Assembly: GCF_026625885.1 (NCBI RefSeq)
Contig: NZ_CP113068.1
Coordinates: 4,836,001-4,900,000 of the forward strand
Source of the DNA: Roseateles sp. SL47
GTDB lineage: Bacteria; Pseudomonadota; Gammaproteobacteria; Burkholderiales; Burkholderiaceae_C
Direction: 5' to 3'
DNA length: 64,000 bases
Shown here: in pieces, positions 29,486 to 38,726 of the stretch
How positions within the stretch are numbered: position 1 is the stretch's first letter
Layout: every line of letters starts with the position of its first letter
Made by a program: the position numbers and the translations under genes
Notes under the pieces: model-generated
What the model was told of the DNA's origin: nothing
Database searches by the model: none
Seen by the model: only the letters and a program-made list of their open reading frames with translations

Positions 29486-29660
29486 TGGGTTCCTTTTTGG
29501 TTTGGGCCACCGATCGCGGCGGCCACCCGCTTGTCAGCGGGCGCACTGCCAGTGCGAAGGGGGACCGATTCAATGAACGTTGGATCGGCTGGAACCGTCT
29601 AACGCGGTTTCAGATGCCGGGGCGATGAGCCGCGCCCCGCCCGGCGACGCCGTTGAAGGC

Positions 29661-29915
29661 TCAGAGCTGGCGGATGTTGGCCGCCTGCAGGCCCTTCGGG
29701 CCTTCCTTGACTTCAAATTCAACGGTAGCGCCTTCTGCCAGCGTGCGGAAGCCGCCGTTGTTGCGGATTTCGCTATGGTGGGCGAAGAGGTCCTTCGTGC
29801 CATCGGCCGGGGTGATGAAACCAAAGCCCTTGCCGTCGTCGAACCACTTCACGGTGCCGGTTTGAGTCGCCTTGCCGTCGTCGAACCGCTTCACGGTGCC
29901 GGATTGAGTCGTCAT
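29661..29915 (-). CDS. Cold-shock protein with duplicated N-terminal strand
   Basis: An 84-residue CspA-family RNA chaperone. The core has the nucleic-acid motifs KGFGFI (residues 29-34) and DLFAHHSEI. Family members are about 67-70 residues and begin a few residues before GTVKWF; here that opening is present twice, at residues 3-16 ([14 protein letters not shown]) and 17-30 ([14 protein letters not shown]). The first copy has Arg in place of the conserved Trp. The extra 14 residues come from a 42-bp tandem duplication. It lies 175 bp upstream of infA on the same strand. Confidence 0.93.
   Translation of the reverse strand: MTTQSGTVKRFDDGKATQTGTVKWFDDGKGFGFITPADGTKDLFAHHSEIRNNGGFRTLAEGATVEFEVKEGPKGLQAANIRQL
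29828..29911. repeat. 42-bp tandem duplication in the cold-shock gene
   Basis: Two adjacent 42-bp units (29828-29869 and 29870-29911) are identical at 40 positions. The two changes give Trp/Arg and Thr/Ser. The unit is 14 codons, so the frame is kept. It looks like a recent replication-slippage or unequal-crossing event. Confidence 0.97.
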
Positions 29916-30069
29916 GATGTTTCCTTTATTGATTTGGAATGGATGGGAACACTCCGCCGCGCCACCTGGCGGTAGCGGAGACAGACACACTCAAGAGCAA
30001 TCAGCAGGGGGTGAAGCTGTAGCGAGCCGCTCGCGAAGGAGCCAGTGAAGGCTCGGCGGGGCTGCAGAT

Positions 30070-30091
30070 AAGACCTTGGAAGAACGGTCTT
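30070..30091. promoter_or_regulatory. Stem-loop in the leader of the cold-shock gene
   Basis: AAGACC and GGTCTT arms flank a 10-nt loop about 155 nt upstream of the csp start. Cold-shock genes typically have a long structured 5' leader that controls translation at low temperature; this hairpin would fall near the beginning of such a leader. Confidence 0.4.
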
Positions 30092-30148
30092 GTGCGAATC
30101 TATGCCCCCGAATGTATCACAGGTACGGGGGGCCAATGACAAAGAGAA

Positions 30149-30181
30149 AGGCCCACCCTTGCAAGTTGCAGGGGTGAGCCT
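30149..30181 (-). terminator. Intrinsic terminator downstream of phoX
   Basis: Sixteen-base arms (AGGCCCACCCTTGCAA and its near-complement, 14 of 16 paired) with a minimal loop. Read leftward it is followed by TTTCTCTTTG, a fair T-rich tail. Another stem-loop precedes it at 30191-30216, closer to the phoX stop. Confidence 0.7.
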
Positions 30182-30190
30182 GAAGGGACG

Positions 30191-30216
30191 GGCGTCAGCC
30201 AGCTAGGGCTGACGCC
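30191..30216. terminator. Stem-loop immediately after phoX
   Basis: GGCGTCAGCC and GGCTGACGCC form a perfect 10-bp stem with a 6-nt loop (AGCTAG), 14 bp after the phoX stop. It lacks a T tract and probably works together with the next hairpin. Confidence 0.6.
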
Positions 30217-30229
30217 GGATGCGCAGGGC

Positions 30230-32434
30230 TTACAGCGCGATTTCGCCGCCGTCCTTTTTGGTGATCACCACCGTGGCGGAGCGCGGACGCTTCTTCACAG
30301 TGGCATCGGCCTGGTTGGCCGGCCAGTAGCTGCCGAAGGTGGCTGCCGCCCAGTCCGGGGTGGTGTCTTCACCGGGATGCTGCACGTTGAAGAACAGCGT
30401 CTTGTTGTCCGGCGTCATTGCAATGCCGGTGATTTCGCATTCCTTCGGGCCGACCAGGAAGCGGCGCACGGTATCCGCCGTCGCATTCGCGCCCTTGATG
30501 GTGCTGGTGCCGCCGGCCGCGGTCGCCACGCCACCATCACCCACCTTGCCAGGCACAGCGGCCAGCATCATGCAGTTGGTGACGTCGGTATAGGCGCCGT
30601 CATCGGTCTGGATCCACAACATGCCGCGCTTGTCGAAGTACAGACCGTCCGGGCTGGAGAAGTCGTTGACATCGGTCAGGCCGGACAGGTTCACGTCGGA
30701 GGCGGCGTCGGCCTGCGCGCCGAAGAGGTAGATGTCCCAATTCAGCTTGGTCACGTCCGTGCCGTTTTCGCGCCAGCGGATGATGTGGCCGTTGGGGTTG
30801 CCCTTCTGCGAGGTCGTACCCTTCAGGTCTTCGTAATAGCGCGGGTTGGCGGCATCCGGCTTGAGCTGGCTGCCGGTCGGGGTGGCGGTGTTGGCCACCC
30901 GGTTGCTGTTGTTGGTCAAGGTCATGTAGACCTCGCGGGTGGAGGGATGCACGGCGCCCCATTCCGGACGGTCCATCTTGGTCGCGCCCAGCTTGTCGGC
31001 GGCCAGACGGGCATTGATCAGCACATCGCCCTGGTCTGCAAACGGATAGGCCGTGTTGGTCGCATCCAGGCCGTTCTTGCCGTAGGTCAGCTCCAGCCAC
31101 TCGCCGCTGCCGTCTGCATTGAAGCGGGCCACATACAAGGTGCCCTCGTCCAGGTATTTGGCACCGGCGGCCATGCCCTTGCCCACATCGGCGGCATCCC
31201 ACAGGGCCTTGGACACGAACTTGTAGATGTATTCGTTGCGCGAGTCGTCGCCCATGTACATGACGATCGGCTGGCCGACCACGGCCGGTGCGGGCCATGC
31301 GCCTTCATGGTTGAAACGGCCCAGGGCGGTGCGCTTGGCCGGTGTGGAAGACGGTGCAAACGGATCGATTTCCACCACCCAGCCAAAGGTGTTGATGGTG
31401 TTGCGATAGTCGTCAGCGGTGGTGGCGCCGGTCACCGAGGAGTTCCAGCGTGCATACAGGTCGGCCGTGCCGGCCGTGTCCCACAGATAGGGGCTCTTGC
31501 GGTTCTGCGGCAGGCCGTAGCGGTTCAGGCTGGTGATGTCCTTGGCACTGCGCAGGGCATCATCACCGGCAGCACGGCCGATGACGTTGAGGTAGTTCTC
31601 TTCGCAAGTCAGGTAGGTGCCCCAGGGTGTGTAGCCGTTGGCGCAGTTGTTGTTGGTGCCCCGGGTCTGTTGGCCGGCGGCATTGAACTTGGTGGCCAGC
31701 AGCGCATGGCCACGGGCCGGACCTGTGAGGTCCATCGTGGTGGCGGAGGTCACGCGACGGTTGTAGCTGGAGCCGCGCACCATCGACACCACACCGTTCG
31801 TCCGCTTCACCTCCACGATGCTGACGCCATGGGCGTAGATTTCCTTTTCCACTTCGGTGGCGTTGCGGGCGGTGCCGGCCGCGCGGCCAGCCGGGTGCAA
31901 CACATAAGGGGCCACCACGTATTCGTGGTTGACGGCCAGCAGCCCACGGTCCGAACGGTCAGCCTGGAAGGTGCCCGTGTCGGACAGGCCGAAGTAGTAC
32001 ATGCCGTCATGGCCATCACCGATGCGGCGGTTGTAGGAGTCGGCCGTTTCGCTGCCGTCGTCCTTCCAGGACTCGTCGCCGTAGTGCAGGGGGTCGCCCA
32101 GCGCATGCAGGATGCTGACGTTGTAGCCGTCGGCCACGGTCACCAGATCGTTCTTGTTCTTGGCGACGGCGGTGAAGCCAAGCTTGGGCGGCGTGGCGGG
32201 CGACGGTGCCGGTGCGGCCGGATCGGTATCGGAACCACCGTCTCCACCACAGGCGCTCAGCACGGAGGTCCCCAGCAGCGCGGCAGCCGTCGTGCTGATG
32301 CCGCCCTTCAGTGCCACACGACGGCTCAGGCGAGCCGTCAGGATGTCGTCGAACGACGGATTGGAGGACGTGTTGACGACAGCGTCTTCGTCGTACTCAT
32401 TCGGGGCTGGGCAAATACCGGGCTGCATGCTCAT
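30230..32434 (-). CDS. phoX: PhoX-family alkaline phosphatase (Tat-exported)
   Basis: A 734-residue DUF839/PhoX protein. A Tat signal is clear: SRRVALKG at residues 37-44, a hydrophobic run and SACGG. Family segments include GLSDTGTFQADRSDRGLLAVNHEYV, WGTYLTCEENYLNVIG, GRFNHEGAWPAP, YMGDDSRNEYIYKFVS and FSSPDGLYFDKRGMLWIQTDDG. PhoX enzymes release phosphate from organic esters in the periplasm or outside and need calcium and iron. GGAG lies 7 nt before the ATG at 32434. A weak Pho box stands just upstream, and the phoB/phoR genes are 25 kb away. Confidence 0.9.
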   Translation of the reverse strand: MSMQPGICPAPNEYDEDAVVNTSSNPSFDDILTARLSRRVALKGGISTTAAALLGTSVLSACGGDGGSDTDPAAPAPSPATPPKLGFTAVAKNKNDLVTVADGYNVSILHALGDPLHYGDESWKDDGSETADSYNRRIGDGHDGMYYFGLSDTGTFQADRSDRGLLAVNHEYVVAPYVLHPAGRAAGTARNATEVEKEIYAHGVSIVEVKRTNGVVSMVRGSSYNRRVTSATTMDLTGPARGHALLATKFNAAGQQTRGTNNNCANGYTPWGTYLTCEENYLNVIGRAAGDDALRSAKDITSLNRYGLPQNRKSPYLWDTAGTADLYARWNSSVTGATTADDYRNTINTFGWVVEIDPFAPSSTPAKRTALGRFNHEGAWPAPAVVGQPIVMYMGDDSRNEYIYKFVSKALWDAADVGKGMAAGAKYLDEGTLYVARFNADGSGEWLELTYGKNGLDATNTAYPFADQGDVLINARLAADKLGATKMDRPEWGAVHPSTREVYMTLTNNSNRVANTATPTGSQLKPDAANPRYYEDLKGTTSQKGNPNGHIIRWRENGTDVTKLNWDIYLFGAQADAASDVNLSGLTDVNDFSSPDGLYFDKRGMLWIQTDDGAYTDVTNCMMLAAVPGKVGDGGVATAAGGTSTIKGANATADTVRRFLVGPKECEITGIAMTPDNKTLFFNVQHPGEDTTPDWAAATFGSYWPANQADATVKKRPRSATVVITKKDGGEIAL

Positions 32435-32486
32435 GTGAAGTCTCCGCAAAGGACTATTTCCAAGCGGCGCAGTCTCGAAAGACTTC

Positions 32487-32504
32487 ATGAACTGGCCGTG
32501 ACAA
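32487..32504 (-). promoter_or_regulatory. Weak candidate Pho box upstream of phoX
   Basis: On the coding strand TTGTCAC-GGCC-AGTTCAT lies about 50 bp before the phoX ATG. The first half is close to the CTGTCAT/C consensus, the second matches only 4 of 7 by hand. The 7-4-7 spacing is right. Confidence 0.4.
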
Positions 32505-32540
32505 CGGCTCATTCGGACCATCGGTTTCCCCGCAAACCTG

Positions 32541-32557
32541 CTTCGGCAAAACCGAAG
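32541..32557 (-). terminator. Small hairpin after the PepSY gene
   Basis: CTTCGG and CCGAAG arms with an A-rich 5-nt loop, 8 bp after the stop of the PepSY membrane protein. No T tract; weak terminator or processing site. Confidence 0.35.
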
Positions 32558-32565
32558 TCACTCGA

Positions 32566-33774
32566 TCAGGGGACGCGCGGATCGATCGTCAGCGGGCCGG
32601 ATGGGCGGACCGACAAGCGGTCATGACGACGCGGAAGGCGCCGCAGTCGCCACCGCAACAGCCCGGTCACGAAGAGCGCGGCCGGGAACAGGCCCGTCAG
32701 CGCCACCAACGCTCGCAGAGGCCCGCCGCCGACCGAGGCATCGTGCAGGGGATGCAGCCAGTTGTTGACCACGTTGGAGGCCCCGAACCGCTCGCGGTCC
32801 TGCACTGCGAGCACGGCGCCCGTGGCGGGGTGTACCCAGACATAGCTGTGAGGAAAACGGCGACTGGGGTCGCCGGGCTGCTGCACCCGCACCATGTAAG
32901 CGCCCCGCCCTGGCCCCGGTGCTTCCATCCAGGCCAGCCGCGCCTGCGGCATGACACGGTGCGCCGCCTGCAGCGCCTGCGCCAGCGGGATGGGCGGCTG
33001 CGCTGCCCCAACCACCGGAGGCGGCACCACGCGGGACACCGGCCCGACCGTGGCCACCAACAGCGCATTGCTGGGCTGGGGAAGCGCCAGCATCACCCCA
33101 GTCACCGTGAGCATCAGCAGCAATGGCAGCGAGACCAGCCCTGCCCACTTGTGCAGATCGTGGAGGCGGCGCACGGCCGCGGCGCCCCGCTTGAAATGCA
33201 GCGCGGGCCGGAAGCGGCCCTTGGGCCACCAGGCCCACAAGCCGGACAACAGCAACAGCAGCAGGACCAGGCCGGCCCCGCCCACCACGGTCTGGCCGGT
33301 CTCGCCAGCAAGCAGGGCCATGTGCAGGTCATAGAGCCAGGTCATTGCATAGGTGCCCCACTCTGCTTCACGCAGCACCTGGCGGCCGTCCGGTGACAGC
33401 CAGACCATGACCATCCGGTCGGTGTGCTCATGCCGCAAGGGCAGATACCGGGCGGGGATGGGGCCGGCGCCATCGGTCGCCTCGAAGCGCCACGCCCCTT
33501 GGCGCTCCGGCCATCGACCCCGAACGGTGGCCAGGGCCCGGTCCCAGACCGGGTCGGTCCAGCCAGGGCCGGGACCGGCAGACCGCGAGCGGACCTCAGG
33601 GTGCAGCCAGCCATCGATGTCCTGGTAGAAGACAAGTGCGGAGCCAGTGAGCCCGAGCAAGACCAGCAGCGCGCCCAGACTCAGTCCCAGCCAAAGATGA
33701 AGCTGGCGAACCCACCCGCGCAGCGACACGACCCGTGCGCGCTTGCCCGACTCGACTGTCAGCGGAGCATGCAT
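32566..33774 (-). CDS. PepSY-associated transmembrane protein (PiuB-like)
   Basis: A 402-residue inner-membrane protein of the PepSY-TM group: WVRQLHLWLGLSLGALLVLLGLTGSALVFYQDID at the N-terminus, LHKWAGLVSLPLLLMLTVTGVMLAL in the middle, and a closing VVNNWLHPLHDASVGGG...GLFPAALFVTGLLRW. Four membrane segments flank periplasmic PepSY domains, with histidines in the membrane segments that could hold haem. Members are linked to siderophore-iron or copper reduction. A DUF2946 gene lies upstream on the same strand. Function here is inferred from family only. Confidence 0.82.
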   Translation of the reverse strand: MHAPLTVESGKRARVVSLRGWVRQLHLWLGLSLGALLVLLGLTGSALVFYQDIDGWLHPEVRSRSAGPGPGWTDPVWDRALATVRGRWPERQGAWRFEATDGAGPIPARYLPLRHEHTDRMVMVWLSPDGRQVLREAEWGTYAMTWLYDLHMALLAGETGQTVVGGAGLVLLLLLLSGLWAWWPKGRFRPALHFKRGAAAVRRLHDLHKWAGLVSLPLLLMLTVTGVMLALPQPSNALLVATVGPVSRVVPPPVVGAAQPPIPLAQALQAAHRVMPQARLAWMEAPGPGRGAYMVRVQQPGDPSRRFPHSYVWVHPATGAVLAVQDRERFGASNVVNNWLHPLHDASVGGGPLRALVALTGLFPAALFVTGLLRWRLRRLPRRHDRLSVRPSGPLTIDPRVP

Positions 33775-33938
33775 GAAACATCCTGTGAAGTACCAGCAGG
33801 CACCCGCCGGGACCGATCACGTGCGGCCAGCAGCAGCGACCATGTGCTTGGCTGCGCTGTTGGTGTCGTGACCCCGGCCTGGCGGGTGAGAAGGAACCGC
33901 CGTGCATGCACGGCATCGTCCGACCTTGTCAGACCTTG

Positions 33939-34331
33939 TCAGACCTTCACAGGCGGGGCACGGGCGAGCGGCGCCGCCCAGGCGAACAGCGGGCGCGGAG
34001 ACTGGAGAAAGCGCTGCGGCACTTCAAAACGCAATGCCAACGCCGGCATCCATGGGAGCAAGGACGCGGGTAGCGCAGGCGCCCCGTGGTGCAGCGCGCA
34101 ATAGGGGCACTTCATGGAAGGCGCGTCTGGCGCGGATGTGTCAGGGTCCGCATTGGCCAGGTGGCCGGAGAGCATCAGCACCGTGGCGCCGGTGGCCGAG
34201 CAGATCTCCGCCAGACCGCCGGCCTTTGGTGACGCCATGGCCTGGGACAGGGACGGCAGCAACCCACCCAGCAGGATCGTGACGGACACGAGCCATGCAA
34301 GTCGGGTGAAGAAGGGCCGCCGGGCAGTCAT
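33939..34331 (-). CDS. DUF2946-like small periplasmic protein
   Basis: About 130 residues: a signal or membrane anchor (LAWLVSVTILLGGLLPSLSQAMA), then a short domain with CSATGATVLML and the metal-type motif CPYCALHHG, resembling DUF2946 proteins. These often sit beside TonB receptors and PepSY proteins for iron or copper, as here. The start could also be 34340; neither has a strong ribosome site. No activity is known. Confidence 0.7.
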   Translation of the reverse strand: MTARRPFFTRLAWLVSVTILLGGLLPSLSQAMASPKAGGLAEICSATGATVLMLSGHLANADPDTSAPDAPSMKCPYCALHHGAPALPASLLPWMPALALRFEVPQRFLQSPRPLFAWAAPLARAPPVKV

Positions 34332-34473
34332 GCGCGGCATTGTAGGCAGCGCCCTGCCCCGGCCACGGCATCCGCGCATGGACAAATTGTCCTGGTCGAT
34401 GGCTCAGGGGGACGACAGTGCCCGTCGCGAAGGGGCTGCGGGCCGTATGCGCCATCCGCCCGGCTCCAGCGAG

Positions 34474-35940
34474 CTACCGCGCAGAGGCCCGCCCCGATCG
34501 ACGCCGGCCATGCCCCCACAGCATCAATGCACCCAGGGCCAGCACCACCACGCCCACCATCGCGCCGGCCTTCACATACACCAGGCTGGACCACAGCACA
34601 TAAGCGCTGCACCCACTGAAAACGATCGGCAGCCATGGATACAGCGGCACATGGAAGGGGCGCGGCCGGTCCGGCTCCCGGCGGCGCAGCACAATCACGG
34701 CCATTCCGCTGAGCGTGATGAAAAACCAGTAGACCGGCGAGAGGTAGTCCACCATGGTGGAGAACCCGCCCCGCGTGATGGCGCCAAAGGCGACCAGCAG
34801 CAGCGCCACTGCACTGGTGGCCAGCACCGCCACACTGGGTGTACCTCGACGCGCATTCCAGCGGGCCAGCCGCCATTCGGACGCCAAATCCCGGGCGGCG
34901 GCATAGGTGGTACGGGGCCCGGCGATCAGGATGGCATTCATCACCGACAAGGCGGTGAGCGTCACCACCCCCACCATCACCAGTTCTGCCCCACGACCAA
35001 ACGCCACCCGCATCAACTCAGCCGCAGGCGCCGGGCTGGCCGCCAGGCCGGACAAGCCCAGCACCCGCACGTACGCCCAGTTGGCCAGCAGATACAGGCC
35101 CATCACCAGCCCCAGGCCCAGCAGCAGCGCCCGCACGATGCCGCGCCGCTCGTCCTTCATTTCGGCAGAAAGCGTGGCGGCATCGCTCCAGCCGCCATAA
35201 GCCAGGAACACAAACACCATGGCCATGCCCCAGTCCGGCACGGCCGCACCGGTGTGCGGCAAGGCTGGCGCATGGCCATGCCATTGCTGCGCCCCCGCGC
35301 CCAGCCCCAGCAACAGAAGGCCCGCCAGCACCAGGCTGGTCAGGCCCAACTGGGTGCCCAGCCCGACCTGCACACCCAGCAGATTCAGGCCCGTCAGCAG
35401 CACGATCAGCCCGGCCGCCATCCACGCACTGGCAAACGGACCCAGCCAGGCCGACAAGTCCACCACCTGGGCCAGGTAATCGCCAAAAACGAAGCCCAGC
35501 AGCGCCATGGACCCGGTGTGAATCACGGCAAACCGCGACCAGGCAAACAGAAACCCCAGCCGGTGGCCGTAGGCGCGGCGCAGGAAGTGATAGTCGCCGC
35601 CCGCGTCCGGAAAGGCGGCCGCCAGTTCCGCAAAGCACAGGCCGCCGATGACCGACAGCAACCCGCCCAGGGCCCAGGCCAGGTACAACTCCCCGGGCGT
35701 GCTCAGGGCCTGCGCCACCATCGGAGAGGTTTTGAAGATGCCTGCCCCCACCACCATGCCCACGCACAGGGCCACCGCATGTTTCACATCCAGGATGCGT
35801 TGGGGCTGGCCGCTGCGCTCACTGCGGGCACTCTCCTGCAGGACCGACGCGGGGTCCGTGGAGACCGGGGCAGCCGTCTGCGCTGCGGTCCGCTCGGCGG
35901 GGGCGGAGGATTTCACTGCAGCGGGGTCGGGAGCGGTCAT
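34474..35940 (-). CDS. APC-family amino-acid permease
   Basis: A 488-residue transporter with about twelve membrane segments after a polar tail of some 45 residues. The first helix has the glycine-rich motif of amino-acid/polyamine/organocation carriers (VGMVVGAGIFKTSP), followed by FAELAAAFPDAGGDYHFLRRAYG. VFLAYGGWSDAATLSAEMKDERR in the middle suggests the LAT/amino-acid exchanger-like branch. The start could also be 36006, which has GGGGTGAG before it. The substrate is unknown. Confidence 0.85.
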   Translation of the reverse strand: MTAPDPAAVKSSAPAERTAAQTAAPVSTDPASVLQESARSERSGQPQRILDVKHAVALCVGMVVGAGIFKTSPMVAQALSTPGELYLAWALGGLLSVIGGLCFAELAAAFPDAGGDYHFLRRAYGHRLGFLFAWSRFAVIHTGSMALLGFVFGDYLAQVVDLSAWLGPFASAWMAAGLIVLLTGLNLLGVQVGLGTQLGLTSLVLAGLLLLGLGAGAQQWHGHAPALPHTGAAVPDWGMAMVFVFLAYGGWSDAATLSAEMKDERRGIVRALLLGLGLVMGLYLLANWAYVRVLGLSGLAASPAPAAELMRVAFGRGAELVMVGVVTLTALSVMNAILIAGPRTTYAAARDLASEWRLARWNARRGTPSVAVLATSAVALLLVAFGAITRGGFSTMVDYLSPVYWFFITLSGMAVIVLRRREPDRPRPFHVPLYPWLPIVFSGCSAYVLWSSLVYVKAGAMVGVVVLALGALMLWGHGRRRSGRASAR

Positions 35941-36179
35941 CGAGAAAACAGTGGGAGAAAGCAGAGCTGGGAGCGGAGCCAGGAGCGGATCCAAAGGGCG
36001 TGTCATCTCACCCCAGGGACGCGCGATCCTATCGGCAATGCCCGCCCTCCACGCGGCGAAGCGTCGCAGCGCCGCCACGGCATGAGCTTATGAGCAACGC
36101 ATCTGAAGGCAAACCCGGGATTTCGAGCGTGGAATCGGTAGGCTTGCGGCCCTTGTCTTCTTTGATGCACCACGACGCC

Positions 36180-38672
36180 ATGCGCCAGCTTCGCCCGATC
36201 ACCCTCGCCTGCCTGACCCTGTTGCTGGAGGGCGGCGCGCTCATGGTTCATGACCAGGCCCAGGCCCAGGCCCAGGCCCAGGCTCAAGCCCAGCCCCAGG
36301 CCGCGGTGGACGCTCCCCCGGCTTCGGGCGGGGAGGCGGCCGGCGCCCCTGCGGCAGCGGCCCAGGGGCTGAATCCGGTGCTGGTCACCGGCACCCGTGC
36401 CAAGGACCGCACCCTGGCTGACAGCCAGGTGCCGGTGGATGTACTGAGCCGCGACGACGTGCTGCGCGCCGCAGGCGCCGACGGCACGCTGGCTGCTGCG
36501 CTGCAGGCCCTGCTGCCCTCGTTCAACTTCCCGCGCCAGTCCAACTCCGGGGGTGCGGACCACGTGCGCGCGGCCCAGCTCCGCGGCCTGTCGCCGGACC
36601 AGGTGCTGGTACTGGTGAACGGCAAGCGGCGCCACACCTCGGCGCTGGTCAATCTGGAGTCCAAGACCGGCAAGGGCACCAACCCAGTGGACTTCAACAC
36701 CATCCCGCTGTCGGCCGTCCAGCGCATCGAGGTGGTGCGGGACGGTGCGGGGGCGCAATACGGCTCGGATGCGATTGCGGGCGTGGTGAACATCATCCTG
36801 GACGACCGCCGCAGTGGCACCGAACTCACCACCGAGGCCGGGCTCTTCCATACGGACTTCGCCCCTACCGGCCGCACCATCAACGACGGCCAGACGCAGT
36901 CCGCCAGCCTGACACACGGCTGGGCCCTGGGGGAACGGGGCTTCCTGCGCGCCGGGCTGGAGGGCCTGCACCGCAAGGCCACCAACCGCAGCGGGCTGGA
37001 CGAACTGCCCTCCTGGGAGGACAGCACGCCGGACAACCTGGCCACCGTCGGTCAGCGCAACTATGCAGCGGGCGATCCGGCCACCCGCCAGTGGCAAGCG
37101 TTCTTCAACGGCGCCGTCGATCTGCAGGCCGATCAGCAGCTGTATGCCTTCGGCACCTGGCAGGAGCGGCGCTCGGTGGGCGCGGCCTATTACCGCTACC
37201 CCGACAGCAGCGCCAACCTCAAAAGCGTCTATCCGGAAGGCTATCGACCAGAGACCACCGGCCACAACCGCGACCTGCAACTGGCTGCCGGCCTGCGCGG
37301 CGCCTGGGCCGATTGGGACTACGACCTCTCGCTCAACCATGGTCGCAATGACTTTGACTACGGCGTGCGCCGCTCGCTCAACGTGTCGCTCGGCGACACC
37401 AGCCCGACCCGTTTCCATCTGGGTGATTTTGGCAGCCGCCTGACTGGCGCGAATCTGGACCTGACCCGATCCGTCTCCCTGCCGGGCCTGACCCGTCCGG
37501 CCACGCTGGCCCTGGGTCTGGAGGCCCGCGAAGAGCGGTTCGCCACGGAGGCCGGAGATGCCGCCTCGTACGCGGTCGGCACCTTCGGCGGCCCTGCGGG
37601 AGCGCAGGCCGGCCCAGGTCTGCAGCCCGAGGATGCGACCCGCCTGTCCCGCCGGGTGGTGGGCGCCTATGTGGATCTGAGCGCCCATCTCACCCGTGAC
37701 TGGGAAGCCGAAGCCGCCCTGCGGCATGACCACTACAGCGACTTCGGCAATGCCACCACAGCCAAGCTGTCCAGCCGCCTAGCGCTGAATCGTGAGGTAG
37801 CCCTACGCGGCGCGGTGTCGAGCAACTTCCGCGCGCCGTCGTTGGCCCAGCGCGGGTTCAGCTTCACCGTGACGGACCTGGGCGATGGGGGCCAGCTCAG
37901 CCAATTAAAGACCGTGCCGGCGGATAGCGCCGTCGCCCGTTATCTGGGCGCGCAACCGCTGAAGGCCGAGAAGTCGCGCAACGCCAGCCTGGGGCTGACC
38001 TGGCAACCCAACACCCAATGGTCCGCCACCTTGGATGCCTACACCATCCGCGTCAAGAACCGCATCACGCTGTCGCAGCGCATCAGCGGCGATACGCTGG
38101 CGGAAGAGCTGGCGTCGCAATTTGGCGTGGTGGGCGTGGACGGGGTCAACTTCTTCACCAATGCGCTGGACACACGCACCCGAGGCGCGGACCTCGTCAC
38201 CCAATGGACCGGCGCGGGCCTGGGTGGGCAGTGGAAACTCTCCTGGGCGGCCGCCTTCAACAAAACCACCGTGCATCTGCATGACGACGCGAATGTCGGC
38301 CTGGAAGAGATCAACACACTGACCGATGCCTCCCCGCGCCAGCGACACATCTTCAGCGCACAGTGGCAAAGTGGCGCCTGGACCTTGCTGGGCCGCGCGA
38401 CGCGTCATGGCAGCACCACGCGGGTCTTTGACTTTGGCGACGGCTTCGTCCCCACGCAGACCTATGCCGCCGTGTGGCAGTTGGACATCGAGGGTCAATG
38501 GCAGGTGACCAAATCGCTCACCCTGAGCCTCGGCGCCATCAATGCCACCGACCGCTATCCGAGCCGCTCCACAGCGGACATCGCCTACTACGGCAATTTC
38601 CCGTATGACGTGCTCTCCCCGATCGGCATCAATGGCGCCTATTACTACGCTCGCGCCAAGCTCGCTTTCTGA
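36180..38672 (+). CDS. TonB-dependent receptor with (Gln-Ala)n leader
   Basis: About 830 residues. Signal peptide (MRQLRPITLACLTLLLEGG...) followed directly by a Gln-Ala repeat coded by (CAGGCC)n, then an Ala/Pro linker. The plug runs from about residue 65 (NPVLVTGTRAKDRTLADSQVPVDVLSRD... HVRAAQLRGLSPDQVLVLVNGKRRH... VRDGAGAQYGSDAIAGVVNIIL) and the barrel ends in F (YYARAKLAF). The start is uncertain; earlier ATGs at 36165 and 36090 also lack ribosome sites. It is divergent from the amino-acid permease. The substrate is unknown. Confidence 0.88.
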   Translation: MRQLRPITLACLTLLLEGGALMVHDQAQAQAQAQAQAQPQAAVDAPPASGGEAAGAPAAAAQGLNPVLVTGTRAKDRTLADSQVPVDVLSRDDVLRAAGADGTLAAALQALLPSFNFPRQSNSGGADHVRAAQLRGLSPDQVLVLVNGKRRHTSALVNLESKTGKGTNPVDFNTIPLSAVQRIEVVRDGAGAQYGSDAIAGVVNIILDDRRSGTELTTEAGLFHTDFAPTGRTINDGQTQSASLTHGWALGERGFLRAGLEGLHRKATNRSGLDELPSWEDSTPDNLATVGQRNYAAGDPATRQWQAFFNGAVDLQADQQLYAFGTWQERRSVGAAYYRYPDSSANLKSVYPEGYRPETTGHNRDLQLAAGLRGAWADWDYDLSLNHGRNDFDYGVRRSLNVSLGDTSPTRFHLGDFGSRLTGANLDLTRSVSLPGLTRPATLALGLEAREERFATEAGDAASYAVGTFGGPAGAQAGPGLQPEDATRLSRRVVGAYVDLSAHLTRDWEAEAALRHDHYSDFGNATTAKLSSRLALNREVALRGAVSSNFRAPSLAQRGFSFTVTDLGDGGQLSQLKTVPADSAVARYLGAQPLKAEKSRNASLGLTWQPNTQWSATLDAYTIRVKNRITLSQRISGDTLAEELASQFGVVGVDGVNFFTNALDTRTRGADLVTQWTGAGLGGQWKLSWAAAFNKTTVHLHDDANVGLEEINTLTDASPRQRHIFSAQWQSGAWTLLGRATRHGSTTRVFDFGDGFVPTQTYAAVWQLDIEGQWQVTKSLTLSLGAINATDRYPSRSTADIAYYGNFPYDVLSPIGINGAYYYARAKLAF
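36254..36302. repeat. (CAGGCC)n hexanucleotide repeat in a TonB receptor gene
   Basis: About eight units of CAGGCC, some with a base change, encode alternating Gln-Ala right after the signal peptide. Copy-number change by slippage would lengthen or shorten the export leader without shifting the frame. Confidence 0.85.
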
Positions 38673-38726
38673 GTTGCTTTGAGAAGACCCAGAACACATC
38701 TGAGCGAATCGGACCGAATGGCCCTC

